From Planctomycetota bacterium (GTDB lineage Bacteria; Planctomycetota; Planctomycetia; Pirellulales; Lacipirellulaceae), in the NCBI GenBank assembly GCA_029259915.1, contig JAJDED010000039.1:1-64000 (forward strand): a stretch of 64,000 nt of DNA. The letters are read 5' to 3'. The position numbers were made by a program, and so were the translations under genes. Positions within the stretch are counted from its first letter, which is position 1. Each line of letters opens with the position of its first letter. The notes below the pieces were generated by a model, which was given only the letters and a program-made list of their open reading frames with translations, was not told the DNA's origin and did no database searches. This document shows, in pieces, positions 9,334-18,287 of this stretch.

Positions 9334-10512
9334 ATGCGAATTGCCTATCTCGATTGTGCCAGCGGCATAAGCGGCGACATGATGCTCGGTGCGCTGATCG
9401 ACGCGGGCGTCGAGCTGGACGCCGTGCAGGCGGGCATCGATTCGCTCGGGCTGCCCAGTTGCCGGCTTGTTTGCACAGAAGTCCAAAAATGTTGCTTCCG
9501 GGCTAACCAACTCACGGTCGTGCACGAACCGGAACATGCCCACCGACATCTGCACCATATTGCCGCGATGATCGAGGGCAGCGCGCTTTCCAAAGCCCAG
9601 CGGGAACTCGCACTGCGGATTTTTCGTCGGCTCGCCGAAGCCGAGGCCAAAGTGCATGGCACGACAATCGAGAAGGTGCATTTCCACGAAGTGGGGGCGG
9701 TCGACTCGATTGCCGACATCGTAGGCACGGCCATCGCCTGGGATCTGTTGGGGGTAGAGCGATTGGTCTGCTCGCCAGTTCCCACTGGCACGGGGTTTAT
9801 AGAAATTGCCCACGGCCGCTGCGCTATTCCCGCACCGGCAACAGGAGAACTTCTGCGCGGAGTACCGTTGGCTGCCAGCGATGTCGAGGGAGAACTCACC
9901 ACACCCACTGGCGCGGCAATCGTTTCCACTTTGGCAAGCGAGTTTGGCTCTCTGCCGGCAATGACTATCGATGCCATTGGCTACGGCGCTGGGCAGAAGG
10001 ACTTCGAGCATCCCAATCTGTTGCGGTTGTTAGTGGGTGAAAGTGCCGAGCAAGCTGCCGGCGCATCGCAGACCGACGCTATCGTGCTGCTGGAAACCAA
10101 TCTCGATGACGCCCCCGGCGAGATGGTTGGACACTGCACCGAACAATTGTGGCAAGCGGGGGCGTTGGACGTGGCGACATTCCCCTTGCAAATGAAAAAA
10201 GGGCGACCGGGCATCTGCTTGAGCGTGCAATGCCGACCGGCTGAGGCCGACCGGTTGGCCGAAATCATTTTTCGTGAAACGACCACCTTGGGCCTCAGGC
10301 GCTCGACGCTCGAACGGCTCGTTTTGCCCCGACGGACGGTTACCGTGGAGACGCCCTGGGGAAAGGTTGACGGTATTGCGGCCCAATTACCGGATCAAAC
10401 CGTGCGATTCTCCCCCGAGTACGCCTCATGCAGTCGGCTTGCCGATAAACATCAGATGCCGCTCGGGGAAGTGCAAGCCGCTGCCCGACGGGCGTTTAAC
10501 GTGGAGACGTAA
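9334..10512 (+). CDS. larC: LarC-type nickel insertion protein (nickel-pincer cofactor biosynthesis)
   Basis: 392 residues, the full length of the LarC/DUF111 family. The start MRIAYLDCASGISGDMMLGALIDAG is the family's hallmark N-terminus, followed by the His-rich stretch HEPEHAHRHLHHI and the conserved HFHEVGAVDSIADIVG. LarC uses CTP to insert nickel into the pyridinium dithiocarboxylate pincer cofactor of lactate racemase-type enzymes. Here it is one uninterrupted frame, whereas some bacteria express it by frameshifting between two ORFs. No larA, larB or larE is nearby. A downstream coiled-coil membrane gene follows within 23 bp but seems unrelated. Confidence 0.9.
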   Translation: MRIAYLDCASGISGDMMLGALIDAGVELDAVQAGIDSLGLPSCRLVCTEVQKCCFRANQLTVVHEPEHAHRHLHHIAAMIEGSALSKAQRELALRIFRRLAEAEAKVHGTTIEKVHFHEVGAVDSIADIVGTAIAWDLLGVERLVCSPVPTGTGFIEIAHGRCAIPAPATGELLRGVPLAASDVEGELTTPTGAAIVSTLASEFGSLPAMTIDAIGYGAGQKDFEHPNLLRLLVGESAEQAAGASQTDAIVLLETNLDDAPGEMVGHCTEQLWQAGALDVATFPLQMKKGRPGICLSVQCRPAEADRLAEIIFRETTTLGLRRSTLERLVLPRRTVTVETPWGKVDGIAAQLPDQTVRFSPEYASCSRLADKHQMPLGEVQAAARRAFNVET

Positions 10513-10535
10513 CGTAGTTTCCACTCGGAAAACTC

Positions 10536-10913
10536 ATGACTTTACTTGCAAATATAAATGCCGTTTGGATGTTCCTGGCTGGCGTCGGACTGCTGTCATT
10601 CATTTTGCTAAAGCGATCGTACCGCTACTTCGGCAGACGAAGTCGTAAGCGAAACGAACCTGCCATCGAGCGTATACCGCGTCCCACAAACGCCTGGGAC
10701 GGAGTCCAACGCGATTCGATGGCACATATCGAACGCCAAAAAGTCGAGATGTTCGACATGGCGCGCGAGCTGAATGGTCAGCTTAGCTCGCGCATTGTCA
10801 TTCTGGAAAAACTGATCGGTGACAGCCAGCGACAGATCGAGCGCATGGAACAACTGCTCGAACAGATGGATGATGCGCAGGTCACAACCGAGGCTTCTTC
10901 GTCAATCGAATAA
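10536..10913 (+). CDS. Membrane-anchored coiled-coil protein
   Basis: 125 residues: an N-terminal transmembrane helix ([16 protein letters not shown]), a basic juxtamembrane segment ([14 protein letters not shown]), then a helical region with heptads ([33 protein letters not shown]). It likely sits in the inner membrane with a cytoplasmic coiled coil. No named family was recognised, although envelope-stress phage-shock-like small proteins have similar architecture. It starts 24 bases after larC and its stop overlaps the convergent DUF255 gene by 12 bases. Confidence 0.7.
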   Translation: MTLLANINAVWMFLAGVGLLSFILLKRSYRYFGRRSRKRNEPAIERIPRPTNAWDGVQRDSMAHIERQKVEMFDMARELNGQLSSRIVILEKLIGDSQRQIERMEQLLEQMDDAQVTTEASSSIE

Positions 10914-12977
10914 TCGCTCGGGCATGAGCTCGTCGAGCGCATGTTCGATTTCTTGCTGCCCTTGGGCGGGCGCTTGGCAGGTGAATCCCTCGCAGATGTA
11001 AAGCGTCGGCGAATTGCCAAGCATGGTCTTTCCGCGCAGCAGCTCACCCAATGCGGCGGGAGTTTCCGAATTCGCTTGGGCCGTGGCTAGCACCTTGTTG
11101 GGCAAAAAACGTTCTCTTGCCATGATAAGCGCGTCGCGACCGTCTTGTTCGGACAAATCACAGGCCAACACCATTTCGTAGGTTGGCCCCAGAAACAAAT
11201 CGTTTGCCAGCAACATCTGTCCCGTCGCAGTCGGCGCGCGACGCATCAAATCCACCGCATGCCGCATCGTTGCCTGTGCCGCGTCGAGCAACTCTTGCCG
11301 TCCCGTGAATTTGCCAAGTCGCACCAAAGCCATTGCCGCCATGGCATTGCCGCTGGGAACCGCGTTGTCGGTAAAATCCTTGCCGCGAACGATCAACGCT
11401 TCGTGATCGTCGGCCGTGTAATAAAACCCTCCCTGCTTTTGGTCGGCAAAGTGCGTGAGCACTACATCCATCAAGGCCATCGCTTCGTCGAAAAATCGGC
11501 TTTCAAAAGTTGCCTCGTACAACGAAATCAGCCCGTTCGCCAAACAAGTGTAATCATCCAGATAGGCGTTAAGTTTTGCGGTCCCCTTGCGCCAAGTATG
11601 CAACAATCGACCGCCCTCGGTACGGAGCTCTCGCAATAGAAAATCGGCCGCTTTGGCCGCGGCCTCGGTATAACGATCGTCGCCGAGTACCGCGCCGGCA
11701 CGCGCAAGCGCGTCGATCATTAGCCCATTCCAGGCGACGATGACTTTGTCGTCCTTATGAGGATGAACTCTCTTCTCGCGAACAGCAAACAGCTTGGCCC
11801 GACTGGCCGCCAATTCAACTTTCAACCCCTTGTGGTCGCGTCCAAGGCGTTTCGCCTCCTGAGTAATCGTGTGAGGCAGGTTGAGAATGCTTTGCCCATG
11901 CTCAAAATTGCCTGCCTGGCTGACGTCGTACACCTGGGCAAATGTGTCGGCAGCTTCGTCGCCCAACACGGCACGCAGCTCGTCGAGCGTCCACGTATAA
12001 AACTTTCCCTCCACGCCTTCGCTATCGGCATCCTCGGTGCTGGTGAAACCACCCGCTGGGTCGGTCATGTCGCGGAGCACATAGTCGAGCGTCTCGCGCA
12101 CCACACGCTCGTAGTCGGCATGGCCGGTTGCCTGAAACGCCTCTAAATAGGTCACGGCGAGTTGGGCATTGTCGTACAGCATTTTTTCGAAGTGCGGAAC
12201 AAGCCAACGTTCGTCGACAGAATAGCGGGCAAACCCACCGCCCAAGTGATCGTAGATTCCGCCGGCAGCCATCCGATCGAGCGTCACTCGAACCATACTG
12301 AGTACGTTCGATTCGCGACGACGGTGCCACCAACGAAGCAAAAGCTGTAGGGCCATGGGTGCCGGAAATTTCGGCGCGCTGCCAAATCCCCCAAACGTAC
12401 CGTCGAACGATTGCCGAAGACGCGCCACAGCATCCTCGATAATCTCGACCGCAAGTTCTCCCTTGGAAGCACTCTGATCGAGTTTGGCCATTTCGCTAGT
12501 CAGTTGGCCCGCCATTTTTTCGGCTTCTGCGCGATTGGTCGCCCAGGCGTTGGCCACCGAGGCAACCACCTGGTCGAACCCCGGCATGCCTCGCGAGGCG
12601 TGCGGCGGCCAGTACGTGCCCGCGTAAAACGGTTTTAGCTCCGGCGTGAGAAACACACTCATCGGCCAGCCGCCACGGCCGGTCATCATCTGCACGGCAT
12701 TCATGTAAATCTGATCGAGGTCGGGGCGTTCTTCGCGATCGACTTTGATGCAAACAAAATTTTCGTTAAGCGATTTGGCAATTTCCTTGTCTTCAAAACT
12801 TTCGTGCTCCATCACGTGGCACCAGTGACATGCCGAGTAACCAATCGAAAGGAAAATCGGCTTTTCTTCGCGCTTCGCTCGTTCCAATGCCTCAGCGCCC
12901 CACGGATACCAATCGACCGGGTTGTTTTGGTGCTGGAGCAGATAGGGGCTCGTCTCTTTGGCAAGTCGATTGGGCAT
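10902..12977 (-). CDS. DUF255 / thioredoxin-fold protein (YyaL, SPATA20 family)
   Basis: 691 residues, typical family length. It opens with [27 protein letters not shown] and the [16 protein letters not shown] motif of a thioredoxin-like domain (about residues 1-170). The rest resembles an (alpha/alpha)6 barrel of the N-acylglucosamine epimerase type ([31 protein letters not shown]). The family is widespread but has no settled biochemical function. The presence of CxxC suggests redox or fold-stabilising roles. Its 3' end overlaps the coiled-coil gene on the opposite strand. No lipoprotein or signal peptide, so it is probably cytoplasmic. Confidence 0.9.
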   Translation of the reverse strand: MPNRLAKETSPYLLQHQNNPVDWYPWGAEALERAKREEKPIFLSIGYSACHWCHVMEHESFEDKEIAKSLNENFVCIKVDREERPDLDQIYMNAVQMMTGRGGWPMSVFLTPELKPFYAGTYWPPHASRGMPGFDQVVASVANAWATNRAEAEKMAGQLTSEMAKLDQSASKGELAVEIIEDAVARLRQSFDGTFGGFGSAPKFPAPMALQLLLRWWHRRRESNVLSMVRVTLDRMAAGGIYDHLGGGFARYSVDERWLVPHFEKMLYDNAQLAVTYLEAFQATGHADYERVVRETLDYVLRDMTDPAGGFTSTEDADSEGVEGKFYTWTLDELRAVLGDEAADTFAQVYDVSQAGNFEHGQSILNLPHTITQEAKRLGRDHKGLKVELAASRAKLFAVREKRVHPHKDDKVIVAWNGLMIDALARAGAVLGDDRYTEAAAKAADFLLRELRTEGGRLLHTWRKGTAKLNAYLDDYTCLANGLISLYEATFESRFFDEAMALMDVVLTHFADQKQGGFYYTADDHEALIVRGKDFTDNAVPSGNAMAAMALVRLGKFTGRQELLDAAQATMRHAVDLMRRAPTATGQMLLANDLFLGPTYEMVLACDLSEQDGRDALIMARERFLPNKVLATAQANSETPAALGELLRGKTMLGNSPTLYICEGFTCQAPAQGQQEIEHALDELMPERLFD

Positions 12978-13305
12978 GTCGCACTCGAGAAATCGGTTGG
13001 GGAGGTTTTTTCAAAAGCCGCGAAACGGCGCCGGCCTGCTAGTAATGCAAGCATCGGGTTTTGCAGGGCAGGCAATGACGCGGTCTCACAAGTACAACAT
13101 AACAATTCCTGCAATCTGCTGTCAGGTACTCGGCGAGATGGCACAGTTATCCTAAACGACACAAAAATCGATCGCTATTGCTGAAAAAAGCAGAATTCTG
13201 TATTTGATCATCTGTCGAAAAACGGTTTGCTGCCGATGAAAATAACTAAAACACTCTGTTCGCGAGAACCTGCAAATAGCGACACTCGATAAGAAGGTCA
13301 AACCA
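12978..13305. other. Intergenic region between divergent genes
   Basis: 328 bases containing the divergent promoters of the DUF255 gene and the anti-sigma-like gene. The right half is AT-rich; AGAAGG about 7 bases before the ATG at 13306 is a clear ribosome binding site. No other feature found. Confidence 0.5.
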
Positions 13306-13623
13306 ATGGATCAAGACTACCCTGCAAAAGATTCCTGTAATCGACTACTCGACGAAGTTGAACAACTGATCTGGAGCCTGCTGGACGACCGCATCACAGA
13401 CGCCGATGCCGAGCGGTTGGAAGCACTGATCAAAAGCGATCAGCAAGTGCAGCAGCGCTATCTGGAATGCGTGCAATTGCACACCGATCTGTTCAGCCAA
13501 CTCGGCAGCATTCCTGAGACAAACCCCGAAGAACTCTCCGCAAAAAAGCCCCGTTCTCCCGTGCTGGGTTCTCTCGGTGATTTGACACCGGGGATCGAAA
13601 ACGGCCCCCCCGTTGCCGATTGA
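13306..13623 (+). CDS. Anti-sigma-factor-like protein (FecR N-terminal region only)
   Basis: 105 residues. The stretch LIWSLLDDRITDADAERLEALIKSDQQVQQRYLECVQLHTDL matches the cytoplasmic N-terminal helical region found in planctomycete FecR/anti-sigma proteins. Unlike full FecR proteins there is no transmembrane helix or periplasmic domain: it ends with a Pro-rich tail (KPRSPVLG...PPVAD). It may be a soluble anti-sigma factor or a decayed fragment; an intact start, ribosome binding site and terminator favour a functional gene. No ECF sigma factor gene is adjacent. Confidence 0.65.
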   Translation: MDQDYPAKDSCNRLLDEVEQLIWSLLDDRITDADAERLEALIKSDQQVQQRYLECVQLHTDLFSQLGSIPETNPEELSAKKPRSPVLGSLGDLTPGIENGPPVAD

Positions 13624-13662
13624 AAACTCTCTTTCTACACAATCGCCGCTTGCGGCTTAGCC

Positions 13663-13692
13663 CCGGTGCGACCCATGGCACCGGTTTCTTTT
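13663..13692 (+). terminator. Intrinsic terminator after anti-sigma-like gene
   Basis: CCGGTGC and GCACCGG form a 7-bp stem around an 8-base loop followed by TTTCTTTT. Confidence 0.75.
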
Positions 13693-13753
13693 GTGCGCTC
13701 GCTAAGCTATTCTGCTAGTGCTGTGTCAGACCAGAAGCTTAGGGTTCACAACT

Positions 13754-13813
13754 GAGCCGACGGCGCTAGCCGCGGGTTTTCCCTGGTTCACCCGACGCTA
13801 GCGCGTTCGGCTC
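13754..13813. repeat. REP-like palindrome pair (GAGCCGACGGCGCTAGC family)
   Basis: Left arm GAGCCGACGGCGCTAGCCGC, right arm ACCCGACGCTAGCGCGTTCG followed by GCTC; the arms are near reverse complements. A mirrored copy lies at 44802-44861 and a half copy at 24789-24811. Confidence 0.75.
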
Positions 13814-13875
13814 ACTCTAAATTCAGCTTTGACAAAGCACGTAGGTTGGTTAACGCATTCACGACCCTTCTCATT

Positions 13876-13892
13876 CGGAGGCACAAGCCACG
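13876..13892 (+). promoter_or_regulatory. Shine-Dalgarno and apparent ACG start of smpB
   Basis: CGGAGG is followed 8 bases later by ACG in frame with smpB. No ATG, GTG or TTG occurs in frame between the upstream stop at 13851 and the GTG at 14004, which would cut into the conserved core. Confidence 0.65.
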
Positions 13893-14375
13893 GCCAAGAA
13901 AAGCAAAGACAAAGCGAGCGACGATAAAAACGAACGCGTCATCGCCCAGAACCGAAAAGCGAGGCACAATTACCAGGTACTCGATACCCTGGAGTGCGGA
14001 ATCGTGCTTACGGGCAGCGAGGTGAAAAGCCTGCGCAATGGGCTGCTTTCTCTGGAAGAAGCATACGGGCGGGTCGACAAGGACGAGGTGTGGCTGGTGG
14101 GCTGCGATATTCAGGAATACTCGTTCGCCCATAAGTTGAACCACATCCCCAAACGTCGCCGCAAACTGTTGATGCATCGTCGCGAAATCCACAAATTCGC
14201 CAATCAAGCGATGGAGAACAACCTGACGCTCGTGCCGCTAAAGATGTACTTCAAACGGGGCCGAGCCAAAGTTCTCATGGGCATCTGCCGTGGCAAAAAA
14301 CAATTTGACAAGCGAGAATCGCTCAAGAAAAAAGACATGCAGCGCGATATCGACCGAGCGATGCGCTGCGGCTAA
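13890..14375 (+). CDS. smpB: SsrA-binding protein SmpB, non-canonical start
   Basis: The track begins at GTG 14004, but the frame upstream encodes the conserved SmpB core NRKARHNYQVLDTLECGIVL, so the gene must start earlier. Reading from ACG 13890 gives (M)AKKSKDKASDDKNERVIAQN and a 161-residue protein, the normal size. SmpB binds tmRNA and brings it to stalled ribosomes for trans-translation. Further hallmarks are LTGSEVKSLRNGLLSLEEAY, CDIQEYSFAHKLNHIPKRRRKLLMHRREI and the basic tail KKDMQRDIDRA. The start is either a true ACG initiation codon or an ATG hit by a mutation or sequencing error. tmRNA itself was not found in the window. Confidence 0.88.
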   Translation, partial: TAKKSKDKASDDKNERVIAQNRKARHNYQVLDTLECGIVLTGSEVKSLRNGLLSLEEAYGRVDKDEVWLVGCDIQEYSFAHKLNHIPKRRRKLLMHRREIHKFANQAMENNLTLVPLKMYFKRGRAKVLMGICRGKKQFDKRESLKKKDMQRDIDRAMRCG

Positions 14376-14397
14376 GCGTAATTGTTTCTTATAAAAC

Positions 14398-14527
14398 TTA
14401 CCACAAAGACACGGAGGCACGAAGAAAAGAACACGCATCTGCGCTGATCTGAAGTGATTAGCGAAGACTAGCGCAGATAAGTGTTCAAAATGTTTCTTCT
14501 CTGTGTTCTCCGTGCCTCTGTGGTTAA
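14398..14527. repeat. Nested double inverted repeat
   Basis: Outer arms start TTACCACAAAGACACGGAGG and end CCGTGCCTCTGTGGTTA. Inside, 14430-14485 is a second hairpin (GAACACGCATCTGCGC ... GCGCAGATAAGTGTTC) of the same type as 6752-6817. It could also terminate smpB transcription. Confidence 0.75.
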
Positions 14528-14563
14528 AAATCCTAGGGAATCAACCAGGAGGATAACATTTCT

Positions 14564-15220
14564 ATGACGCAGCAAGCGGTGATTTTTGATGTCGACGGCG
14601 TATTGGTCGATTCCTACCAGGCCCATTTTCACAGTTTTCAAAAGCTGCTCGGCGAACTGGGATGCGAGTTCACCGAACCCGAGTTCCGCGTCACCTTCGG
14701 CCGCACCACCCGCGACATTGTCGCCAAGCTTTATGGCGACAAGCTAACCGACCAGGAAATCCTGCAATTCGACGATCGCAAGGAAACGCTGTTCCGCGAA
14801 ATTCTCCGGGAAGATTTCCCCGCAATCGACGGCGCTGCAGAATTGGTCCAAGCTCTGGCCGACGCCGGTTTTCACCAAGCGGTAGGTTCTTCAGGCCCAC
14901 CAGAAAATGTGGCCCTGGCACTCGATAGCTTGGCGTGCGGCAAGCATTTCACGGCGCGAGTCACCGGCGGCGACGTCACCCGCGGCAAGCCCGACCCGCA
15001 GGCTTTTCTGTTGGCTGCTGAAAAGCTGGGCGTTGCACCGCAACAATGTGCCGTGGTGGAAGACGCCCCGGCAGGTGTCGAAGCGGCCAACCGCGCCGAA
15101 ATGGCCAGCATCGCACTCACCGGCACCGCCACCCGGGAGCAACTCTCCCACGCACGCCTGGTGGTCGACAGCTTGCGCGAATTATCGCCCGAGTGTATTG
15201 CAACCTTGATCGAGAACTGA
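14564..15220 (+). CDS. HAD-superfamily hydrolase (beta-phosphoglucomutase-like phosphatase)
   Basis: 218 residues with the HAD motifs in order: motif I FDVDGVLVDS (Asp nucleophile and general acid), motif II VGSSGPPENV (Ser), Lys in RGKPDPQAF, and motif IV CAVVEDAPAGVEAA. The helical cap after motif I places it in subfamily IA with beta-phosphoglucomutase and phosphoglycolate phosphatase. The substrate cannot be read from sequence; a sugar phosphate is likely. AGGAGG lies 12 bases before the ATG. It is isolated from its neighbours by the nested inverted repeat and a 420-bp gap. Confidence 0.85.
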   Translation: MTQQAVIFDVDGVLVDSYQAHFHSFQKLLGELGCEFTEPEFRVTFGRTTRDIVAKLYGDKLTDQEILQFDDRKETLFREILREDFPAIDGAAELVQALADAGFHQAVGSSGPPENVALALDSLACGKHFTARVTGGDVTRGKPDPQAFLLAAEKLGVAPQQCAVVEDAPAGVEAANRAEMASIALTGTATREQLSHARLVVDSLRELSPECIATLIEN

Positions 15221-15641
15221 TTAAAGAACCGCTCAGATCCGCGAAAAAATGCGCGCTAAGCCGCTTCGGTGTTTCACTCTGGTGCTAGTTAGCTTCTGAC
15301 CGAAAGTGCATCGGCCTGGTACGCCGACGCGGGTTAGCGAGATGCCAAAATCCCAATAATTGGGGGCAAAAGTGCGATTTTTCCCATGGAGTTCAGATTC
15401 ACCCTGCACCTTCGGCTCAGGGGCTTGGTACAGAGGTCAGATACTCCGCACTGTGGGGACATGGTATTTCCAGTATTAAGTAGAAGCAACGTTGCACTAA
15501 ACTCTGTTTTTTTCAGGAAATTGGTGAAACGACGCGGAGCATGAGTGATACACATAAATCCCTTTACTGCAGTCACTTTCGAGCTTAGCATAAGTAATCC
15601 AAATCTAATCTGTAATGCATCTCACCCGCAGAAGGTGGCTC
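15221..15641. other. Intergenic region with conserved upstream block
   Basis: 421 bases. Positions about 15308-15450 closely match, in inverted orientation, 20575-20724 upstream of the paralogous PEP-CTERM gene. The remaining sequence shows no gene. Confidence 0.6.
15308..15450 (+). repeat. Conserved noncoding block upstream of PEP-CTERM paralogue A
   Basis: It shares long near-identical runs with the reverse complement of 20575-20724, including GCCAAAATCCCAATAATTG and CCTTCGGCTC, with the partial palindrome CCCAATAATTGGG at its centre. It lies about 190 bp before the gene start in both copies. Candidate shared promoter, operator or leader RNA. Confidence 0.7.
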
Positions 15642-17252
15642 ATGTACCGATGGATTCAAAAGGCACTATTCGCAACTCTAATCTTGCTGCAATTATCCAG
15701 TAGCAATTTAGGCTTTGGTTATAGTATCGAGGCGAATAATAAACTGGGCTTGGGCTTACCAGATCAGACGGTAAGCTTTTCGGGTGATGCTGCTGACGCC
15801 CCTCCTGCTATTTGGAGTGTATTTAATCCTGGTGGTCGTTGTAGTGTAACTGCCGCTGGAGCAGGATTCTCTTACAGTCATAGCAGAACGAATGGAGTGT
15901 CCGGTTTACTTTCTGGAGTTGCGTCGACGCAAGGCGCAGAGTTCAATTTAGTAGATAACCTAAATCTCCTGAATGCGGCTAATTCTGGTGCAAATACATT
16001 TGAATTTCTTGTGCATTTTGAAACTAAAGTTTCGACTTACGCTCCTGATCGTCCCGGTTTTGGGTCTTTCGACGATGCACAAGTGCTTTTGGATGTCAAT
16101 GTTTATGGGCCAGGTTTTTCCAATAGTGAGACAGGATTTCACTCGCTAAGCGAGGGGAGTTTGGAAAGCCAAAGTGGTCTGTATGTTGGTTTACCCGATG
16201 CTGGTGGCGAACTAGACTTTACAGTTCCCGGGTCTATTACTGTGACGGGCAGCGGGAGTACGATTAACTTTGGGATTGATACGTGGGTTTTCACTCAGTC
16301 TCGTGGGTCTGGAAACGCAGGAGTTTACGTGCAACTTGCCGATGTTCCAATCACACGCTCAGATGGGACGACACTAGAAAGTCTAGGAATCAGTCATAAC
16401 TTTATCCCTGATCCAATATCGGCGAATGGGTTTGCATGCAACCTCGGATTTAATTTATGGGATGTCGCAGCTCTTACCATTAATCCTATCGTCTTTGCTG
16501 GAGGCGGAAATATCGCATCCGCCAATCTATTTGGTGTAGGGGATGGTGGTTTTAGTAGCGTGGGTGTGTTTGATGTTGATGCAAACGGTGAGGTACTAGC
16601 GCCAATTACGACTGAAGTGGTAGAATCTTCAACAGATGGCCTAACCATACTTGGTACGGATTTAGACGGCAACTTGCTTCTTTCGGCACCAACAGGGACG
16701 ATAACAGCTGGAGTCACTCTTGAGAGCCTCTTTAGTTCTTGGACTGTAGCAGGAGCATTAGACACACCAGAAAACTTTCTGCTGGACCCCACAGTACAAG
16801 CAGTGTTGCTTCAACCCATCCCACCGATGGGGTCAACGGCAGTTTTAGATATCGAGCTCTTTTCTTTTGATCTATTTTCTGGCGTTTCATCTGTTTTCGG
16901 AGGTGCTGAACTGTATGAAACACATGCTGGTGATTTTGACTTAGATGGCGATGTTGACGAGGTAGATCTTCAAACCTGGGAAAGTGGATACGGGGATACG
17001 CCCTTCGCAGCCTATCAAGACGGAGACTCAAACGCTGATGGCTCAATCGATGGTTTCGATTTTCTGATTTGGCAAAGGAATTTTGGGATTCCACTTCCTA
17101 CTGTGGCTGCTTCAGCTAGTGTACCAGAGCCCTCTACGCTACTGCTGGCTAGCCTCTCAGGGTGCACTTTCTTACAACGAAGACGACGAGGTTACCTCGC
17201 TGAGGTTGCACCTACCTCAGCGAGTTCGGGGGTGACTTTTCTGGGGGTGTGA
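15642..17252 (+). CDS. Secreted dockerin/PEP-CTERM protein, paralogue A
   Basis: ATG 15642 (MYRWIQKALFATLILLQL) is preceded by GAAGGTGG, so it is preferred to 15615. The 536-residue product has a signal peptide, a beta-rich region of unknown family (SGDAADAPPA, VYVQLADVPITRSDGTTLESLGIS), two dockerin-like loops (DFDLDGDVDEVDLQTW, DSNADGSIDGFDFLIWQ) and a PEP-CTERM tail (VPEPSTLLLASLSG...RRRRG). After the Arg cluster it carries about 18 extra residues, unusual for this signal. It is clearly homologous over its length to the gene at 18844-20394, in opposite orientation. Base composition is more AT-rich than the flanks. Function unknown; surface or biofilm role is inferred from the tail. Confidence 0.82.
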   Translation: MYRWIQKALFATLILLQLSSSNLGFGYSIEANNKLGLGLPDQTVSFSGDAADAPPAIWSVFNPGGRCSVTAAGAGFSYSHSRTNGVSGLLSGVASTQGAEFNLVDNLNLLNAANSGANTFEFLVHFETKVSTYAPDRPGFGSFDDAQVLLDVNVYGPGFSNSETGFHSLSEGSLESQSGLYVGLPDAGGELDFTVPGSITVTGSGSTINFGIDTWVFTQSRGSGNAGVYVQLADVPITRSDGTTLESLGISHNFIPDPISANGFACNLGFNLWDVAALTINPIVFAGGGNIASANLFGVGDGGFSSVGVFDVDANGEVLAPITTEVVESSTDGLTILGTDLDGNLLLSAPTGTITAGVTLESLFSSWTVAGALDTPENFLLDPTVQAVLLQPIPPMGSTAVLDIELFSFDLFSGVSSVFGGAELYETHAGDFDLDGDVDEVDLQTWESGYGDTPFAAYQDGDSNADGSIDGFDFLIWQRNFGIPLPTVAASASVPEPSTLLLASLSGCTFLQRRRRGYLAEVAPTSASSGVTFLGV

Positions 17253-17396
17253 CGACCAACGGAACAGAATCATACGCTAAGCACGTTTCCAGGCTGAACT
17301 TTCCCGAAAACGATGCATGATGATGCCGTCACACCTATAAAAAACGCCGAGGATTTCAGTCCACAGCGTTTGAAACTTTCCCTAAAAGGGTCATTC

Positions 17397-18017
17397 CTAG
17401 GAAAGTCTGCGTCTGACACTTACTCCCAGTCCTGACGCCATTAGCAAGAGGCACCAGGTCGATGGCTCTGGAATAACGTTGAACTGAAAGTTAGGAGCAG
17501 TGAAATCTGTTCCGCCTGTCTGTACATTTGGCGCGGGAAAAACAAAACCAGGTCCGTCGCCTGCTCTGCCGCTATATTCCACAAAAGGGTCGGTCGTTAT
17601 TGAAGTGCTACCTTGCAAAAAGAGGTCAAGGCTACCATCGCCAAAATGGGCACCGACAACATAACTACCAACAGGTAGCTGTACGCTCGGTACATTGACG
17701 TAGCGGTAATTGCCCAGTAGTGAGCCACTTGTCCCACTTGGTACAGTTGCAGAAGCTACTAAATCTCCTGCGGATGTCCAGATTCCTACGTCGTGAGCTT
17801 CAGCTAGTCCATCTTGGTTAGAATCGAAGAAACCAAGTCTTCCCAATGTTACCTCTGTATTTAGGTCGAATGCCCAGCCTAAGGTCTGGTTAAACTGAGA
17901 GTTCTGCAGGGTGCCTCCTGTTTCGCTCACTAAAGCTTCCGTCGCGTATGCACTCAGAGGTGTCAAGCAGAGTGAAGCGAAAAGCACGGTTAGTGCTAAA
18001 ATGCGAAGATGTGTCAT
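17397..18017 (-). CDS. Small PEP-CTERM secreted protein
   Basis: 206 residues: signal peptide (LALTVLFASLCLTPLSAYA), a beta-sandwich region resembling DUF4082-like domains (QTLGWAFDLNTEVTLGRLGFFDSNQDG, YRYVNVPSVQLPVGSYVVGAHF), and the sorting signal VIPEPSTWCLLLMASGLG followed by RRR. Predicted to be exported and anchored or processed by an exosortase. It lies between the two inverted paralogues and converges with paralogue A. The FDSNQDGLAEAHDVGIW stretch resembles a calcium loop but is part of the beta domain. Confidence 0.78.
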   Translation of the reverse strand: MTHLRILALTVLFASLCLTPLSAYATEALVSETGGTLQNSQFNQTLGWAFDLNTEVTLGRLGFFDSNQDGLAEAHDVGIWTSAGDLVASATVPSGTSGSLLGNYRYVNVPSVQLPVGSYVVGAHFGDGSLDLFLQGSTSITTDPFVEYSGRAGDGPGFVFPAPNVQTGGTDFTAPNFQFNVIPEPSTWCLLLMASGLGVSVRRRLS

Positions 18018-18287
18018 CTGTGTCTCCGGATGCTAAGTCATAGTCCTAGGCGAAAGAGAAGAGTACCGAACGTAATCGCCAGTTATCGGACGAAAGCCCT
18101 CGGCGATGTGGAACCCAGATTGTAAGGGCGGGACTCTGGCAAATCAAGTAATCTGGGAAAGCCTTGATTCCTAGAGGTTTCCGGGGTTCTCAGGCCTTAG
18201 CGTATAACCCTGTTCCGTTGGTCGTCGCACCCCTTCTGTGGTCGGCTGTGCACGCCGCCGCACGAAAACGGACGATACAGCGGGGCT
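18018..18287. other. Intergenic region upstream of small PEP-CTERM gene
   Basis: 270 bases between the small PEP-CTERM gene start and the PEP-CTERM remnant. No gene or clear structure seen beyond the presumptive promoter. Confidence 0.4.

Noticed and set aside
15960-16142. 60-residue minus-strand ORF in paralogue A
   Set aside because: Shadow of the long PEP-CTERM frame.
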